From assembly GCA_001695595.3 (NCBI GenBank), contig MBPM02000012.1:62001-126000 (forward strand): a DNA stretch of 64,000 nt, written 5' to 3'. The DNA is from Plasmopara viticola. Its lineage: Eukaryota > Oomycota > Peronosporomycetes > Peronosporales > Peronosporaceae. The position numbers were made by a program, and so were the translations under genes. Positions 45,340 through 55,942 of this stretch are shown here, one piece after another; position 1 is the stretch's first letter; every line of letters starts with the position of its first letter. The notes under the pieces are model-generated. The model did no database searches. It had not been told where the DNA came from and saw nothing but the letters and a program-made list of their open reading frames with translations.

Positions 45340-46555
45340 TTATAATCTTCTCATCTCTGAAACCAACACTCAATGAGAATAGTAGAAGCCTTAAAGTTTA
45401 GAGCCTATTTGTACGTCAGATTTAATGCTGTTGAGAAGAAACTAGCCACCGTAAATCGCCAAGGTAATGTTTCAAGCAGGACGTCGACGAAAAAATTATT
45501 CTCAATGCAATATATGCATATATAGACTTCATTCGTAATGTTGCTTTTAAATCGTACAGGATGCGGATACCTTGCGCCGTTTGGATAGGTTCACCTAGCT
45601 ACATACCGTTACTATACATAGGAGACAAGTGTATCCGAATTTAATCTGATAACGACCGCTTTGCCCAATGCTGCTTGTCACTTCAGTACTTGTGTTGAGC
45701 TTCTTTTAGCGCTGGTAAGTAATACAAAAACATTAATTTATAATGAAGAGCTTATACTGCAAACATTTTACGTCGTGCTAGTAACCTAATGTACGCACAC
45801 TCAAAAAGCAAACCCAATGCCTCCCATCCATGACATCCTAAAACCCAATCAACCCTTCTCTGAAAGAATTAAATTTTTCGCTTGACTTGACGATGTTATT
45901 GAGTCGAACACCATTTTCTTTGATTTTGGTTATATACTTCTTAAGGCTCACATACAATAACAAATCGATAGTCCAAACGGTACTTATTGTCTGCAGAAAA
46001 CGGTGCTTCATTAAGCCGGCTTTTATTTGCCACATTGCCAACCTCCTTAATCGCTCAGTATGACACATTCTGCTTACATAATTTACCGTATTTTGATACA
46101 GCCACCCTTCTGGAATAGCATATAAACGTAATCGCTAACGAAAATTTCTATTGTTGAATTAGAATTGAAGAAAAAATATAATGTCCGGGCGCATTCGATG
46201 ACATCCTCGTTTTCTCATAAAAATCATGATACTGTAGTATGTGTACCATCTCCTTATCGTTCGCGGGACATCCATCGCCAGAAAAACTCATTGTCTATGC
46301 GTAAGGGAAAGGAATAGCATGGGGCCCAGTTTTTGTGTGATAGCGAGCATCGTCTCACAGATGATGTCTCAATCGAGCTAATGTAATATTAATGCTTGTT
46401 TCGTTGTCGGAGCAACTGGTTTAGAAATTAGGCAAGCTTCGTCCGGTCTTGATATGTTTTCTTCGAGGCCAAATTTCCACATACCGGGGGCATGCATAGC
46501 TTTTTATCAAACTCTGTGCAATCGATGAAGCAGCCAACCTGAATAAATAGTATGT
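45340..46555 (-). repeat. M block, copy 4, right part, inverted inside gypsy
   Basis: Read on the minus strand from 46555, this continues exactly where M copy 4 stopped at 44418. AGCTATGCATGCCCCCGG is near 46485-46502, TTGCTCCGACAACGAAACAA near 46400, AAGCAGAATGTGTCATACTG near 46061-46080, and TTACTTACCAGCGCTAAAAG near 45705-45724. All of these occur in the same order in M copy 3 and its continuation after Copia-A 2. Gypsy coding sequence lies on both sides. Confidence 0.65.
45838..46160 (-). pseudogene. remnant of unidentified coding segment in inverted M
   Basis: The minus-strand frame reads LYAIPEGWLYQNTVNYVSRM, then CHTERLRRLAMWQIKAGLMK and TIDLLLYVSLKKYITKIKEN, open for about 105 codons to 45838. 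It is the better preserved partner of 24520-24760. The family is not recognised; its recurrence suggests an exon of the ancestral duplicated gene rather than gypsy sequence. Confidence 0.55.
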
Positions 46556-47160
46556 TCTTTCCGTTTGTCCACCCGTTTGCGGTCTAAATGCCGAAGCCAA
46601 ATTGTGTGGCGTTCTCACAGCTCATAATTTGAATTGTCTCGGTCGGACACAATGGTCTTCAAGATGCCCTAGTCCTTCATATATTTCTGTGTGAAGACCT
46701 TTGCAATCTCTGCAGTGTCCTCTGTCGTCTTCGTAGCGATAGACAAGGCCCTTTTTGTCAAGCAATCGACTATCACCATGACGGCATTAAAACTTTTTTT
46801 GTTTTCCGACATAGACACGATGAAGTCCATTGATATGTCGACCCATCTGCATTTTATAATATTCAAGGACTGAAGTATTCCTGGCGGTATTGTTTGCCTC
46901 GCTTATTGCGCATTTTCCATGTTTTGACATAGCGTTGGATGAACCTCGTCATTTTTGGCCAGTAGTACATATAACGCACGGCCTGATAGATTCTTTAAAT
47001 CGTGGGTGGCTTGCCAATACAGAATCATGGTTCTCCAGATGACGGGATTTCTTAGATCTTCGTCGTCTGGAATATACAGTCGTGGCATCTTATCTTCGAC
47101 AGGTTTGTGATACAACATAACATCCTGCAATAAGTACTTTGACACTATCTCCTTTTTTCA
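46556..47160 (-). pseudogene. gypsy integrase core and zinc region
   Basis: Motifs on the minus strand, in order, are YIPDDEDLRNPVIW (46903-47145, the H2C2 region), then SMDFIVSMSENKKSFNAVMV and IVDCLTKRALSIATKTTED (46669-46866, core with the first catalytic D). ASAFRPQTGGQTERT (46421-46618 frame) carries the conserved PQTDGQTER motif. The segment ends abruptly after QTERT at the inverted M piece. Confidence 0.85.
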
Positions 47161-47299
47161 GATTTTCAATGGTGTACTATAGGTCTTTATTTCACACATA
47201 CATCGTCTCTGTAGATTGAGCAGCTGTGACCGTGTTCATCCTATTTGTCGCCACCATCTCGCAGTTCTTAGCCGCATTCAAAAGCTTTTGCAAGCTAAC

Positions 47300-48970
47300 T
47301 TGGACGGCTTAACTCTCGCATATCGGATGGCATGACAGTGTATCATTTTTAGTCTCTCCGGGACTTAACTTGTTTGGAATATAGCAAGCTCTAAGACCAT
47401 CGAGCTACTCCGCGATTAGTTGTCTTCTGCGTCAGGATCATCTCAATACTCTTGTGATCTTATTCGACCGTAATCGATCGTTCGAGAAGTTACTTACGCC
47501 ATACGTTTAGCGCATGCATAATTGCAAGCAGCACTTGCTCACATACAGGGAAATTCAACTCGGCTGGCTTCTTCTTCCGACCAGTAAGCGCACTTGCATT
47601 CCCTCATTTTGAAATATGACTCCATCTATCTCAAATTTTGAAGCGCCAATTCGTATACCAAATGCTTTGAAAAGTCGAAAGACTTGAAAATTCGCAAGCG
47701 TCAAGCGACACTTGAGTTCAGCGAAGCAGTGAAGCTGATCGTCCGAGAGCTCGATCGCTTCTTGAGGACATTTTTTAAAAAACTGTTGGAAAATGGTCCT
47801 GTAAATTGTGCGAAGTCCTTGCAAAACTATAAGACATAGATTGTTGAGCCTAAGAAGCACTCCTTTTGCTTCTTTGTCTAGGGGACAGGCCATTCTGCGA
47901 TCATTTTAATCTTGTGGGTCCATTCGGCTCCCTTTTCGTCCGACGAAGTCTCTTAGGCATGGGTTACCTCGCGCATAGGTGGGACTTTGACAACTTGATG
48001 TAAAGTTGCTGTTTTTCAAACCGTTCGAGTACACGGTTTATAGCCGTTACGTGGTTTGCGACATCATCACTTTGGATGAACACATAGATGTCGTCAAAGA
48101 AAATTCTCATCACTTCTCTAAAAATCTCGAAAGACTTTATGCAAACGCCGGTTAAACGTATCCGAGCTTCTGCTCAGTCCCATGGGAGTGATAAGATATT
48201 CAAATTGACCATCTGGGGTTGAATTAGCGGTAAATTGGATATCCGACTCACGCAATTAAACCTGATGGAAATCCATAGTAGGTCCATGCACAAAAATCAA
48301 TGCCTTCTGGATATGGCATCAAAGGTGTCTTCCTTACGGGGCATTAGTATCGTCGGCAAGATCTTCGCAGGTTTAGCTGACGATAATCGTGCATAATGCG
48401 CCAACTCACAGGCTTCTTGACACAAAATGCTGGCGCCGAAAAGGCAGACCTACTTGGTCGAATAATGCCTGCTTGGACCATCTCTTTGGTCCATTTTTGG
48501 ATTGACCTGTGCTGTTCAGGACTCTGGCGTCATTATTTGACGGACAGCGTTTTGTACTAGGCTTGAGCAAATTTTCATGCCCAAATTCTTCCCTAACTGG
48601 AGGTTTCTCGGTCGATAGCTCCGTGGGAAATACTGTAGTCGAATGCTTGCACTGCGTTTTATACGCCAGATTATCCTTAAGCATTTCCCAGCCGTGATTC
48701 TTGAAGTACCCGGCCCTTTCGGAATCATGGAGTTCGACGACAATGTCAGCTTTAATGTCTTTGCCGTGACGCAACGTTGTCAGAATTTGGTGACGGCCAT
48801 GGTGGCCTTGTTGCCAATAGTAATTGAATTTATTGCGGCTCTTATTGATTCGAGCCTTGCTCTGTCCAGACTATAATCTGTTTGTATAATCTGGACGGAC
48901 GTTAATGGTGCGATTTTGTCGAATTGCCGCGTTCTGCTTTGTGTTGATGCGGGGAGACATGCGACCTGTA
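47300..48970 (-). pseudogene. gypsy reverse transcriptase and RNase H remnants
   Basis: The polymerase active site is seen as MRIFFDDIYVFIQSDDVA near 48060-48110 (FDDI motif). The upstream PMGL motif is near 48165-48190 (GQFEYLITPMGLSRSS). The connection and RNase H start (ELSDDQLHCFAELKCRLTLA) lies in 47555-47893. Upstream, 48406-48774 holds the linker between protease and polymerase. Many frames are broken. Confidence 0.8.
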
Positions 48971-49059
48971 GTCCAGTCGATATCTGGATTTTGCTCACGA
49001 AGCCACATCATGTCAATGATAACTTCCTTATTGTCATGAACAGGCATGATTTGGAACGT

Positions 49060-49740
49060 TATCGATGTTAAGAAATACCAGGTATCCGCAAGTTCCTGTG
49101 CACCGCTCGTCGGGAGCGGTGAGAAAAAACCTGGTCGTAATCAAGGTGGACTTGCATCATCTCACCCTTGGTTACATCGAGCTCCAAGTCGCTTATCAAG
49201 TCTCCGGAGACACCGTCATGACTACTTTTATCAACGATGAAGCCGGTGACGGGTTCCTCTTCACCAACGGCTATGAGAGCTTGAGCTTCTGCTCCGAAGA
49301 TAGCATACAGTGCGCCTCTAATATGAGAATTTGCATCCTTACGTAAGGAGCGGTACGTTGCGGCGATTTGCGGCCGACAACGCCACAATTGTTACATGTT
49401 GGCAATTTGGTTTAGTTGACGTTCCTGCCCTTCTTCTTTCTTAAGCTCTTTTGTTTCTGAGGTCTTGATTCTTCGCACGATAGCCTCTGTAGGACCGTCT
49501 TCAACGACTTGCTCGATATACGATTTGGCCTGCCCGATTAATGAGCAAACACGAGGTTGGAAGCATCTTCGATGGCCCTCGAATGAGTACTTGGTCTCTT
49601 TTCCTTGATTTTCGTTGCGGTTTCCTCCAGCAATCCATTCTGGAAAAGGAATTATATTTTCCCAATTTACTGATTTGCGATTCCTTTTCGAGCATTAAGA
49701 AATTCTACGCCTAAAGCAAACGCGCAATTGAGTTCTAAAC
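49060..49740 (-). pseudogene. gypsy gag-protease remnant
   Basis: The open stretch 49068-49388 reads GFIVDKSSHDGVSGDLISDL then ELDVTKGEMMQVHLDYDQVF. This fits the gypsy protease pattern DSGASHDFVS-LVS-LGLDV-KG, with the active-site SGA changed to KSS. Upstream, near 49380-49400, a zinc knuckle remnant TCNNCGVVGRKS lacks its histidine. The remaining gag (49501-49695) is unstructured. Confidence 0.75.
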
Positions 49741-49799
49741 AGTGCCCATGTCTTGTGCACCTTCATGCGCACGTGGTCGGCGATAATGGTACGGTACCA

Positions 49800-50930
49800 A
49801 TACAGTACGGATTCGCCTTAATCACTTGTGATAAGCGTCACAAAGTCTGACGACTCTGTTGTGCTTGTTTGCGAGATCCATGATTTAATTTTTCACCAAA
49901 CCTCTTCATAAACACAATGATCTTTCTTCTTCTGCCCGCCTCTCGATGCAACTAGAAACTCGAAGCGCTCACTAGCCTGTTGCATATAAGTATTTGAGCT
50001 TGCACCTGGGCTTAATTTTGCTGTTGCTGCTGATTGAGATACAACAGTACTTGCTGCTTAGATAGTGAGTCTTGTCCTGTCGCTGCAGAGGAATCTACAT
50101 TAGGCTAAGCGATTAAATCCGCCTGACCATTGGCCCTTGCCGCATCTTGCGGAGACGGCGCTCGCGATCTTGAGCGCGACGTTAACCGTAAAGCTATATT
50201 ATCGTCAGGAGCACTTATCCGGCTCTGTTGACGAGGTTTTGGGTTTGGAGATGGGCGCTTAGCCGTACGTCCGCTTTGTTGGGCCATACTTGCTGGACTT
50301 CTCAGCGCTCTTTGTATACTCTATAAGACTTAAAAAAAAGTCTCAAGAATAAAAACAAAACAAATTTAGTTTTGTTTTACAGCCTACGTTTTTTTACATA
50401 TGGATTGAAATGAAAGCCTTCCTAATTCTCTTGGATATGCCGAATACGGCGCTTTAGATGTCAATGATGTCATGCACTAAATTCCTGGCGCTTGAGTCCT
50501 TACAATCCAGGACTTCGTTTCGGATAAGTTGGGCAAGCTTCAGCTGCTTCACCGTTTATAAGCACAAAATCTTTTTGCAGCTTGTTGAGCTCTTGTTTAC
50601 GGCTTGTTAAGAGCTCAGTGATATTGATGAAGGGGTTTGTGGACCCATGAGTCTTTCGTTTTCCCATACAACGAAGCCAACCGAAATAGCTCAGTAGTAT
50701 TGAATGTGGATCATGCAAAGCCAAGAGAGTAACTTATCTGGAAGTTACTCTCCGTGTATTCAGAGCGGGAAATGGATTCACGAAAAGGCAAAAGCACAAA
50801 ACCACAGGATAACTTTTGGATTTCTAGATGTATGTACCACACTAGCTTGCAACCACACAACCCGATCCACTAAAAGTTTTAGTCGTGCTGCAATATAACA
50901 CTTTTGGAATCTTGTCCTTCCCACAATGTG
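49800..50930 (-). pseudogene. K family, copy 3: N-terminal half of the kinase gene only
   Basis: This copy holds the part upstream of the catalytic domain. 50105-50287 reads QQSGRTAKRPSPNPKPRQQS then RISAPDDNIALRL, collinear with the linker of copies 1 and 2b. 50500-50724 reads SILLSYFGWLRC, then MGKRKTHGSTNPFINITELL and KQELNKLQKDF, matching the membrane-proximal region of copy 2b (KNPFMNTTKI, NEELNKRQKDL). The catalytic domain is absent; the gypsy element ends just to the left. Confidence 0.7.
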
Positions 50931-50939
50931 GCTCGGCCA

Positions 50940-51410
50940 ATAATCACACGATGACTCGTATCTCACTGTGTGACCACTAGGACCCTTGCCTTAAACTCTT
51001 GAACTTGACACGACAAGTGCTTCTATGTAATACAGTCGCGGAGAAAACTGATTAGTGTCGGCTATCGAGCGAGACTGAGGCGCGAGCGAGGTTAAGTCGT
51101 TGAGGAGAAGAGGTGTTTGTTGCTTAAAGCAAACTGAGAATTGATAATCATGAAGAGCGCTCACGACTATTTTTCTTGCTACAGCTTAACTGCTGGGCCT
51201 CAGCCATCTGCTGCTACCATCCTAATAGCTATCATTCTTCTTTATTTCATCTGGCTTATTACACATCGTAGATGTCGTTAATCCAGTAAGGTCTCTTGGT
51301 ACCCAATAAATACGGGAGTAGTGTGGTCGGAATTTGTACCTACAAAAAGTACTTATGCACACGAATTTGAGGACATTTTTCATTATTTTGCGTAAAAGCC
51401 GTTACCGACG
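50940..51410 (+). repeat. L block, copy 3
   Basis: CGTATCTCACTGTGTGACC near 50957 and CTTGACACGACAAGTGCTTC near 51003 follow the order of copies 1 and 2, as does TGCTACAGCTTAACTGC near 51178. It is more diverged than the others and has no open frame of note. Confidence 0.45.
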
Positions 51411-51419
51411 AGACTGCCG

Positions 51420-51960
51420 GTGACGACAATTACGTCACAGTTCTACCTTACATCGTATGCTAAGGAAACGACTGACGCTTAAACACCGCAGCACAAGTAT
51501 TTAGATTAGCTTTCAGTTTTTTTGCGATATTCAATTAATGATGCGATGGCTAGTTACTCAGATCGTAATTAGGACTTTTGTTGTACGAGAGACGTGGTGA
51601 ACATCGAGAACGATGACGAGGAGAGCGTTGCGTCGTCACATTTTTAGGGGTGGTTGGATTAAAAAGCCAATGCTTTAGACGTAGACCTTGATGAGGACTC
51701 GGACGTGAATTGACGAAGTGTAAGTATGCAGGTCTTGCAAGACGCGGCTCAAATGCAGTGGGAACATGTGCGAAGTTAGTTTGGATAGCTGTTTCGCGGT
51801 CTTCGGTGGTGATGCTAAGCGAATTCTGTCAGAGAATAAAGATGGTTCGAGCTTGAGCTTAGGAGGCGATGCTCCGAAGAAAAACAAAAAATTAACGGTC
51901 AGTGATGTAGATGCTGAAAGAAAGTCGAATCGGAGTAGCACGGATAAGAGTGAAAATTAA
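51420..51960 (+). pseudogene. V repeat, copy 8
   Basis: GGAAACGACTGACGCTTAAA near 51463, GAGACGTGGTGAACATCGAG near 51589 and AACGATGACGAGGAGAGCGT near 51610 mark the unit. The 3' part (51668-51960) is close to copy 5: GGTCTTGCAAGACGCGG and TTCGCGGTCTTCGGTGGT. A late open stretch 51766-51960 (KRILSENKDGSSLSLGGDAP) shows that the unit extends up to the RxLR promoter. Confidence 0.55.
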
Positions 51961-52415
51961 AGGCAGACACATACATCGCCCACATGACCCTATAATCGTT
52001 CAAAGCGCCTTAACTAGATATTACGCGCCAATTCCACAACCTAGAATGGATGCTTGCAGACAAATGGGATTTTTCAAATGGCACCAGACATCAAAAGAGA
52101 TTCATTCGAAATCGTTGTGATATAAAAAATGGACCCTCTATGATGTCTTTTATCGGCCAATTTTTAGCGAAGATTTTTTTGCGTCGTACCAATTTAGCTC
52201 ATGTACAAACACAAGCTCAACCGCATCCAATTTAACCAAGAGATACATGACCCTTTTTGAAAGTGGTGAAGACTTTGATTTGACTCGAAAACATCACGCC
52301 GATTTTGTTCTACAAATTTTTACCATCTACGGTACTTGTCTGCAAATACCGTTATATTAAGTATAGATATCGTCAAAGCTTATCATTGGTCGGTGGGATC
52401 CCCCTTGCATTTTCC
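51960..52415 (+). promoter_or_regulatory. conserved upstream region of RxLR gene 3
   Basis: Aligns with the regions before RxLR 1 and 2. AGGCAGACACATACATCGCC near 51960 matches 9048. ATCTACGGTACTTGTCTGCA near 52327 matches 31240, and GCTTATCATTGGTCGG near 52378 matches 31304. Confidence 0.55.
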
Positions 52416-54344
52416 ATGCGCGGCACAAATTACGTGGCTATCGCGCTTCTCCTCGCGGCCGGCAGCCAAACAGCTGCTGAGTTTGTCCAAGATGATCTTC
52501 AACAAACATCTGACGATCACTTAGTGGCGTCTTTTGACTTGCTTAATGAAATGTTGCAAAGTCGATTCCTTCGGGCAAGTCGTGACCCAAAAGATGACTT
52601 GCTCTCGGTGGGCGATGAAGAGCGCACGCCTCTATCTCCGAACAGTTTTCTAAAGGAGCTGAAAGTTTCAAATTCTATCATGGATGCGGCCAATGTGGTT
52701 AGATCAGAGGGAGAAGCAACTGCGCTTGAAACAGCTTCGAAGACCCTAAATCAGTTAAAAAGCAATAAGCGTCAGCGCATCGCCCAATCGTTTGAAAATG
52801 TGGCTGGAGAAGCTGTACGTACTCTGCCAGATTCAGACAAATCTATGGTGTCAGTGGCAAACGGAACACCATTAGTATGGGCGAAAAGACGGAGAACGAA
52901 ACGTCCGACAGCCATGATGACAAATGCTGCGAGGTCTGCAAAGCAGCACGACTACCGACCCGCGCCTACAGAATCGTCCACGTTTTCTGCGAAAGCTTCT
53001 GATGGTCAACTTTCCAAACAGTTGATTACTCAAAAGGCGTCGGATACAGATAAATCTTTGGTGTCGGTGGCAAACGAAAAGCCATTTGTCTTGGCGAAAA
53101 GACGGAGAACCAAACGTTCGGCAGCCATGATGACGAACGCTGCGAGATCTGCAAAGCAGCACGACTACCGACTCGCGCCGACAGAATCGTCTACGATTCC
53201 TGCTAAAGCCCCACATGGCCAACTTAACAAACAGCCGATCTCTCAAAAGGCATTACAGCTCGATAAGAACGAACACGTTGACGAAAGTTTGTGGCGAGAG
53301 CAATTAATGACAGTCGATGAAGTGTTGCACTTGTTCGAAGAATTTGACAAACCTGCGGCGGTAAATCATCAAGAAGCAAATGCAATTGAAACAGCTCCAG
53401 AAAACTTAAATCATTTGAGACGCAACAATCGCAAGCACATTGCCTCGACGACGAACAATGTAGTTGGACAAGTATCGCATGCTTCACCATATCCAGACAA
53501 ATCTCCGGTGTTAGTAGCAAGAAATATACCATTCGTTTTGGCAAAAAGGTTGAAATTGAATCAGCCAACTGCCATCATGGAAAATGCTGCAAGGTTTGTT
53601 ACGCAGCACGACTACCGACTTGCGCCTTCGGACCCTTCCACAATCAACGCTGAATTTTCCAATAGTCGACTCAAATACCATTTGATCAGTCAAAAGGCGT
53701 TGCATCTCGACAAGAACGAATTTGCTAACAATGTGAAAAGATTACAGAAACAGGAACCAAATGCAGTCGAACACCTATCGCACTTGCGTGAAAAAAATGA
53801 TAGAACAACGCTCCATACACCAATAAATTATCGAAGCGTCCCAATTGATTGGAAGGCAGAAATCGCAAATGGCCCCAAGCTGCTTCGAAAGGACAGGTCG
53901 TATAAAAAGGTGAAAAAAATTCACGAGGCGTTTCTCGAGGCCTTCAACCTGCCATTCCACCAATATCCACAAGAGACGGCTATGATGCTTAGATTAGTCC
54001 GACGAAGAAAAAAATCAAGCCCAAACAACGTCGAAATTTACAAGGATTTCATGTACATGGCAGAACTTCAGCAGCAACTATCACATTTACAGAAAGTGCT
54101 AGACCCAGACTTGAAGAAGTTGCTGGGGAGTGATACAACGATGCTACCAATAAATTTGGAGAATTTGCAGGAGGCGTTTAATGTAAAATTGGTCATCATG
54201 TACGAGTTATTCTTCGAATTTTGTCACGACCGTAAGGATTTAGTCGAAGGCCTGCCACGCAAGCCTAAGCGAAATCGGTGGATCCTGAGGCTTTCAACTT
54301 CAAACAGTGGCAATAAGAATCATCAAGTTTCACTTCCTGATTAA
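52416..54344 (+). CDS. RxLR effector paralogue 3 (642 aa, expanded repeats)
   Basis: This is the longest of the three secreted effectors. The in-frame ATG at 52305 would add 37 residues before the signal peptide, so I start at ATG 52416 ([20 protein letters not shown]). RFLR is at 50-53 and DEER at 67-70. The first unit (about 112-208; [20 protein letters not shown]) is followed by an extra 70-residue partial repeat (209-280; [20 protein letters not shown]). The second unit runs from about 331 ([28 protein letters not shown]), and the conserved tail is about 498-642 ([36 protein letters not shown]). Readthrough of the paralogues' stop gives a longer end, [13 protein letters not shown]. Basic clusters suggest nuclear import. 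Intact. Confidence 0.93.
   Translation: MRGTNYVAIALLLAAGSQTAAEFVQDDLQQTSDDHLVASFDLLNEMLQSRFLRASRDPKDDLLSVGDEERTPLSPNSFLKELKVSNSIMDAANVVRSEGEATALETASKTLNQLKSNKRQRIAQSFENVAGEAVRTLPDSDKSMVSVANGTPLVWAKRRRTKRPTAMMTNAARSAKQHDYRPAPTESSTFSAKASDGQLSKQLITQKASDTDKSLVSVANEKPFVLAKRRRTKRSAAMMTNAARSAKQHDYRLAPTESSTIPAKAPHGQLNKQPISQKALQLDKNEHVDESLWREQLMTVDEVLHLFEEFDKPAAVNHQEANAIETAPENLNHLRRNNRKHIASTTNNVVGQVSHASPYPDKSPVLVARNIPFVLAKRLKLNQPTAIMENAARFVTQHDYRLAPSDPSTINAEFSNSRLKYHLISQKALHLDKNEFANNVKRLQKQEPNAVEHLSHLREKNDRTTLHTPINYRSVPIDWKAEIANGPKLLRKDRSYKKVKKIHEAFLEAFNLPFHQYPQETAMMLRLVRRRKKSSPNNVEIYKDFMYMAELQQQLSHLQKVLDPDLKKLLGSDTTMLPINLENLQEAFNVKLVIMYELFFEFCHDRKDLVEGLPRKPKRNRWILRLSTSNSGNKNHQVSLPD
52828..53250 (+). 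repeat. 210-bp in-frame tandem duplication inside RxLR 3
   Basis: The unit starting at [11 protein letters not shown] (52828) repeats at [13 protein letters not shown] (53038). Each carries [27 protein letters not shown] and GQL-KQ-I-QKA. Paralogues 1 and 2 have this unit once. The offset of 210 bp keeps the frame. Confidence 0.88.
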
Positions 54345-54650
54345 GAACGTAACAGCTCTAATGACTTCATCGGTGCTTTTCTATTGAACTCGGAGAATTC
54401 ACGGTGTACCAAATCGGTGGACTCTACAGTTACCGTACTGGGAAAGAAGGGTTTTTAGTGAATTCCAGAGTGCGACGTAAATACTTTGTCGGATTCGCTT
54501 TGCCATTGTTTGCAAGGCATTATAATAAAAGACTTTCTGCTACGCCGCATTTGTTTGTCTTCGATGTCTTGCGCAAATCATTGCTATTAACCACTTATCT
54601 CTTAAATTCGACACACAAATCGTATCTAAACTTACTATCACTACTACACT
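54345..54650 (+). repeat. N block, copy 3, first part
   Basis: CATCGGTGCTTTTCTATTGA near 54369, GAGAATTCACGGTGTACC and CGGTGGACTCTACAGTTACC near 54415 match the start of N copies 1 and 2. A short open frame (54404-54652) covers this region but is not conserved. Confidence 0.6.
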
Positions 54651-54770
54651 AATGACCGCAATTAGTGCGGATTGAGAATTAGTGTGGATTGATAATTAGT
54701 GCGGTCCACACTAATATATGTCCCGTGAATTTGGCGACTTGGGAGGTTGAGAAATAGTGCGGACTCCGCA
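54651..54770. repeat. left subterminal repeat cluster
   Basis: AATTAGTGCGG, AATTAGTGTGG, AATTAGTGCGGTCCACACTA and AAATAGTGCGG occur within 120 bp. GGGAGGTTGAGAAATAGTG near 54743 is repeated in direct orientation at the right end (55901). Such clusters are usual transposase-binding sites. Confidence 0.75.
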
Positions 54771-55133
54771 CGGACTTTACAGAATCCTAGACGACTACAG
54801 TACAGTAAACCGACTGGTCTGGACTGGTAGGTATTATGGTGGTTTTGACCAGTGTCGAGGCGCTCAGCTCTCCATCGCCGATTATCGCTGCTTTCGCACG
54901 TGCTGCCGGCGCTAATGTCCTAGCAGTCGGGGACGATGACGAGAAACTTGGTGATAACGAAGATGTTGAACGGAGGAAGAAAAGGATGAAGATGTGAATC
55001 ACGTGCAGGATGATCAGATCGCCAACAAGCGCAAGCGCAAGCTTCAACAGGTCGTATAGATATCGTTGCGGGTCACTGTGATTAGTTGGATGATTACCGA
55101 TGCAGACCAGAAAGGTGAACAAGGCTTAGTCCT

Positions 55134-55730
55134 TTGAGCGATCGCCAAGTTTCATTCAGAGTTCCGCGGAAATTACAAGGTATTTCGAGTTGTCTCCTCG
55201 AAACAATAATATTGGCATTGACACTAAATGCAGGCCTATCATACCAAAGCCACAAGGTGGTGGACAACTGTGGCAGCCACAACGCCAGTCCAGAATTACG
55301 CGATGTTCTCTTGAAGACCGACACCAAACTGCGCTTCTTTCCACTCTGCGCGACCGATCTTGTTCAGCCTGCTGATTCTTTCGTCATTTCAAAAATCAAG
55401 GACGAATGGACCCGATTGTGGGAGGCCGAGAAGATGCGCATGATCAAAAACGGCGACTGGTCAGACACCGTGCGTATGAACGGGTTGTGGTCTGGAAAGC
55501 TGGAGAACGCTTCTTCTTGGAACTCGCCGCCGAAATTGTGCGCGCGGTGAACGCGATGCGCGACAGTTGCGGCTTGACATACGCTCGTAAGGCCATGATA
55601 CGTTGTGGCATGGCACTTGATGTCGGTGGTCGATGGCACGAATCGCAATTGACGCCGGAACTGCAACGGATTATTGGCAAATATCGCATCCACTTCGATG
55701 GCTCTCCCGTTCCAGCCCCTGGGCTTTGAA
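55134..55730 (+). pseudogene. DDE transposase C-terminal remnant (pogo/Tigger type)
   Basis: 55134-55550 includes VDNCGSHNASPELRDVLL then TKLRFFPLCATDLVQPADSF and VISKIKDEWTRLW. This is the DDE_1 pattern with the second catalytic aspartate (DNC-SHN) and the downstream P-ATDLVQPxD motif. After a frameshift near 55500 the end continues at 55500-55729 (KRFFLELAAEIVRAVNAMRD, TYARKAMIRCGMALDVGG). The DNA-binding domain and first catalytic aspartate are absent. Confidence 0.8.
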
Positions 55731-55779
55731 TCGTGTAAGCAATACATTTGGTACATGATGCGCTGTTTCGGTCGCTATG

Positions 55780-55942
55780 AATCCGCACTAATTCTCCGTA
55801 TTCAGAATTAGTGCGGTCCATACTATTACTCCAAGCCCATAATTAGTGCGGAGTTAGTAATAGTGTGATCCACACTAATACCTGTGAGCGACCCAAAAAT
55901 GGGAGGTTGAGAAATAGTGTGGTGCGCACTAATTACGGTCAT
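55780..55942. repeat. right subterminal repeat cluster
   Basis: CCGCACTAATTC, AATTAGTGCGGTCC, AATTAGTGCGGAG, GATCCACACTAATA and AAATAGTGTGGTGCGCACTA lie within 165 bp. They are the mirror and direct counterparts of the left cluster. Confidence 0.75.

Larger units (their letters stand above)
44419..49740 (-). mobile_element. Ty3/gypsy element, decayed and split
   Basis: This minus-strand gypsy element reads, from right to left, gag and zinc knuckle (49.4-49.7), protease (49.07-49.39), reverse transcriptase and RNase H (47.3-48.9), the integrase zinc region and core (46.56-47.15), then integrase C-terminus and chromodomain remnants (44.6-45.33). About 1.2 kb of inverted M block sits inside the integrase. 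I could not find the LTRs. All domains are frameshifted. Confidence 0.85.
54651..55942 (+). mobile_element. pogo/Tigger-like DNA transposon, decayed
   Basis: This is a 1.29-kb insertion in N block 3 with imperfect terminal inverted repeats: AATGACCGCAATTAGTGCGG at the left, and the reverse complement of GCGCACTAATTACGGTCAT at the right. Both ends are packed with copies of A-TTAGTG(C/T)GG and its complement. The centre encodes the C-terminal half of a DDE transposase. The first half of the transposase is missing, so this is an internally deleted, non-autonomous copy. A TA target duplication is not clear. Confidence 0.75.

Noticed and set aside
52305..52415. Upstream in-frame starts of RxLR 2 and 3 (31251 and 52305)
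   Set aside because: They would add 31-37 residues in front of a good signal peptide. Their sequence is not conserved as protein, and the paralogue at 9471 lacks an equivalent start.
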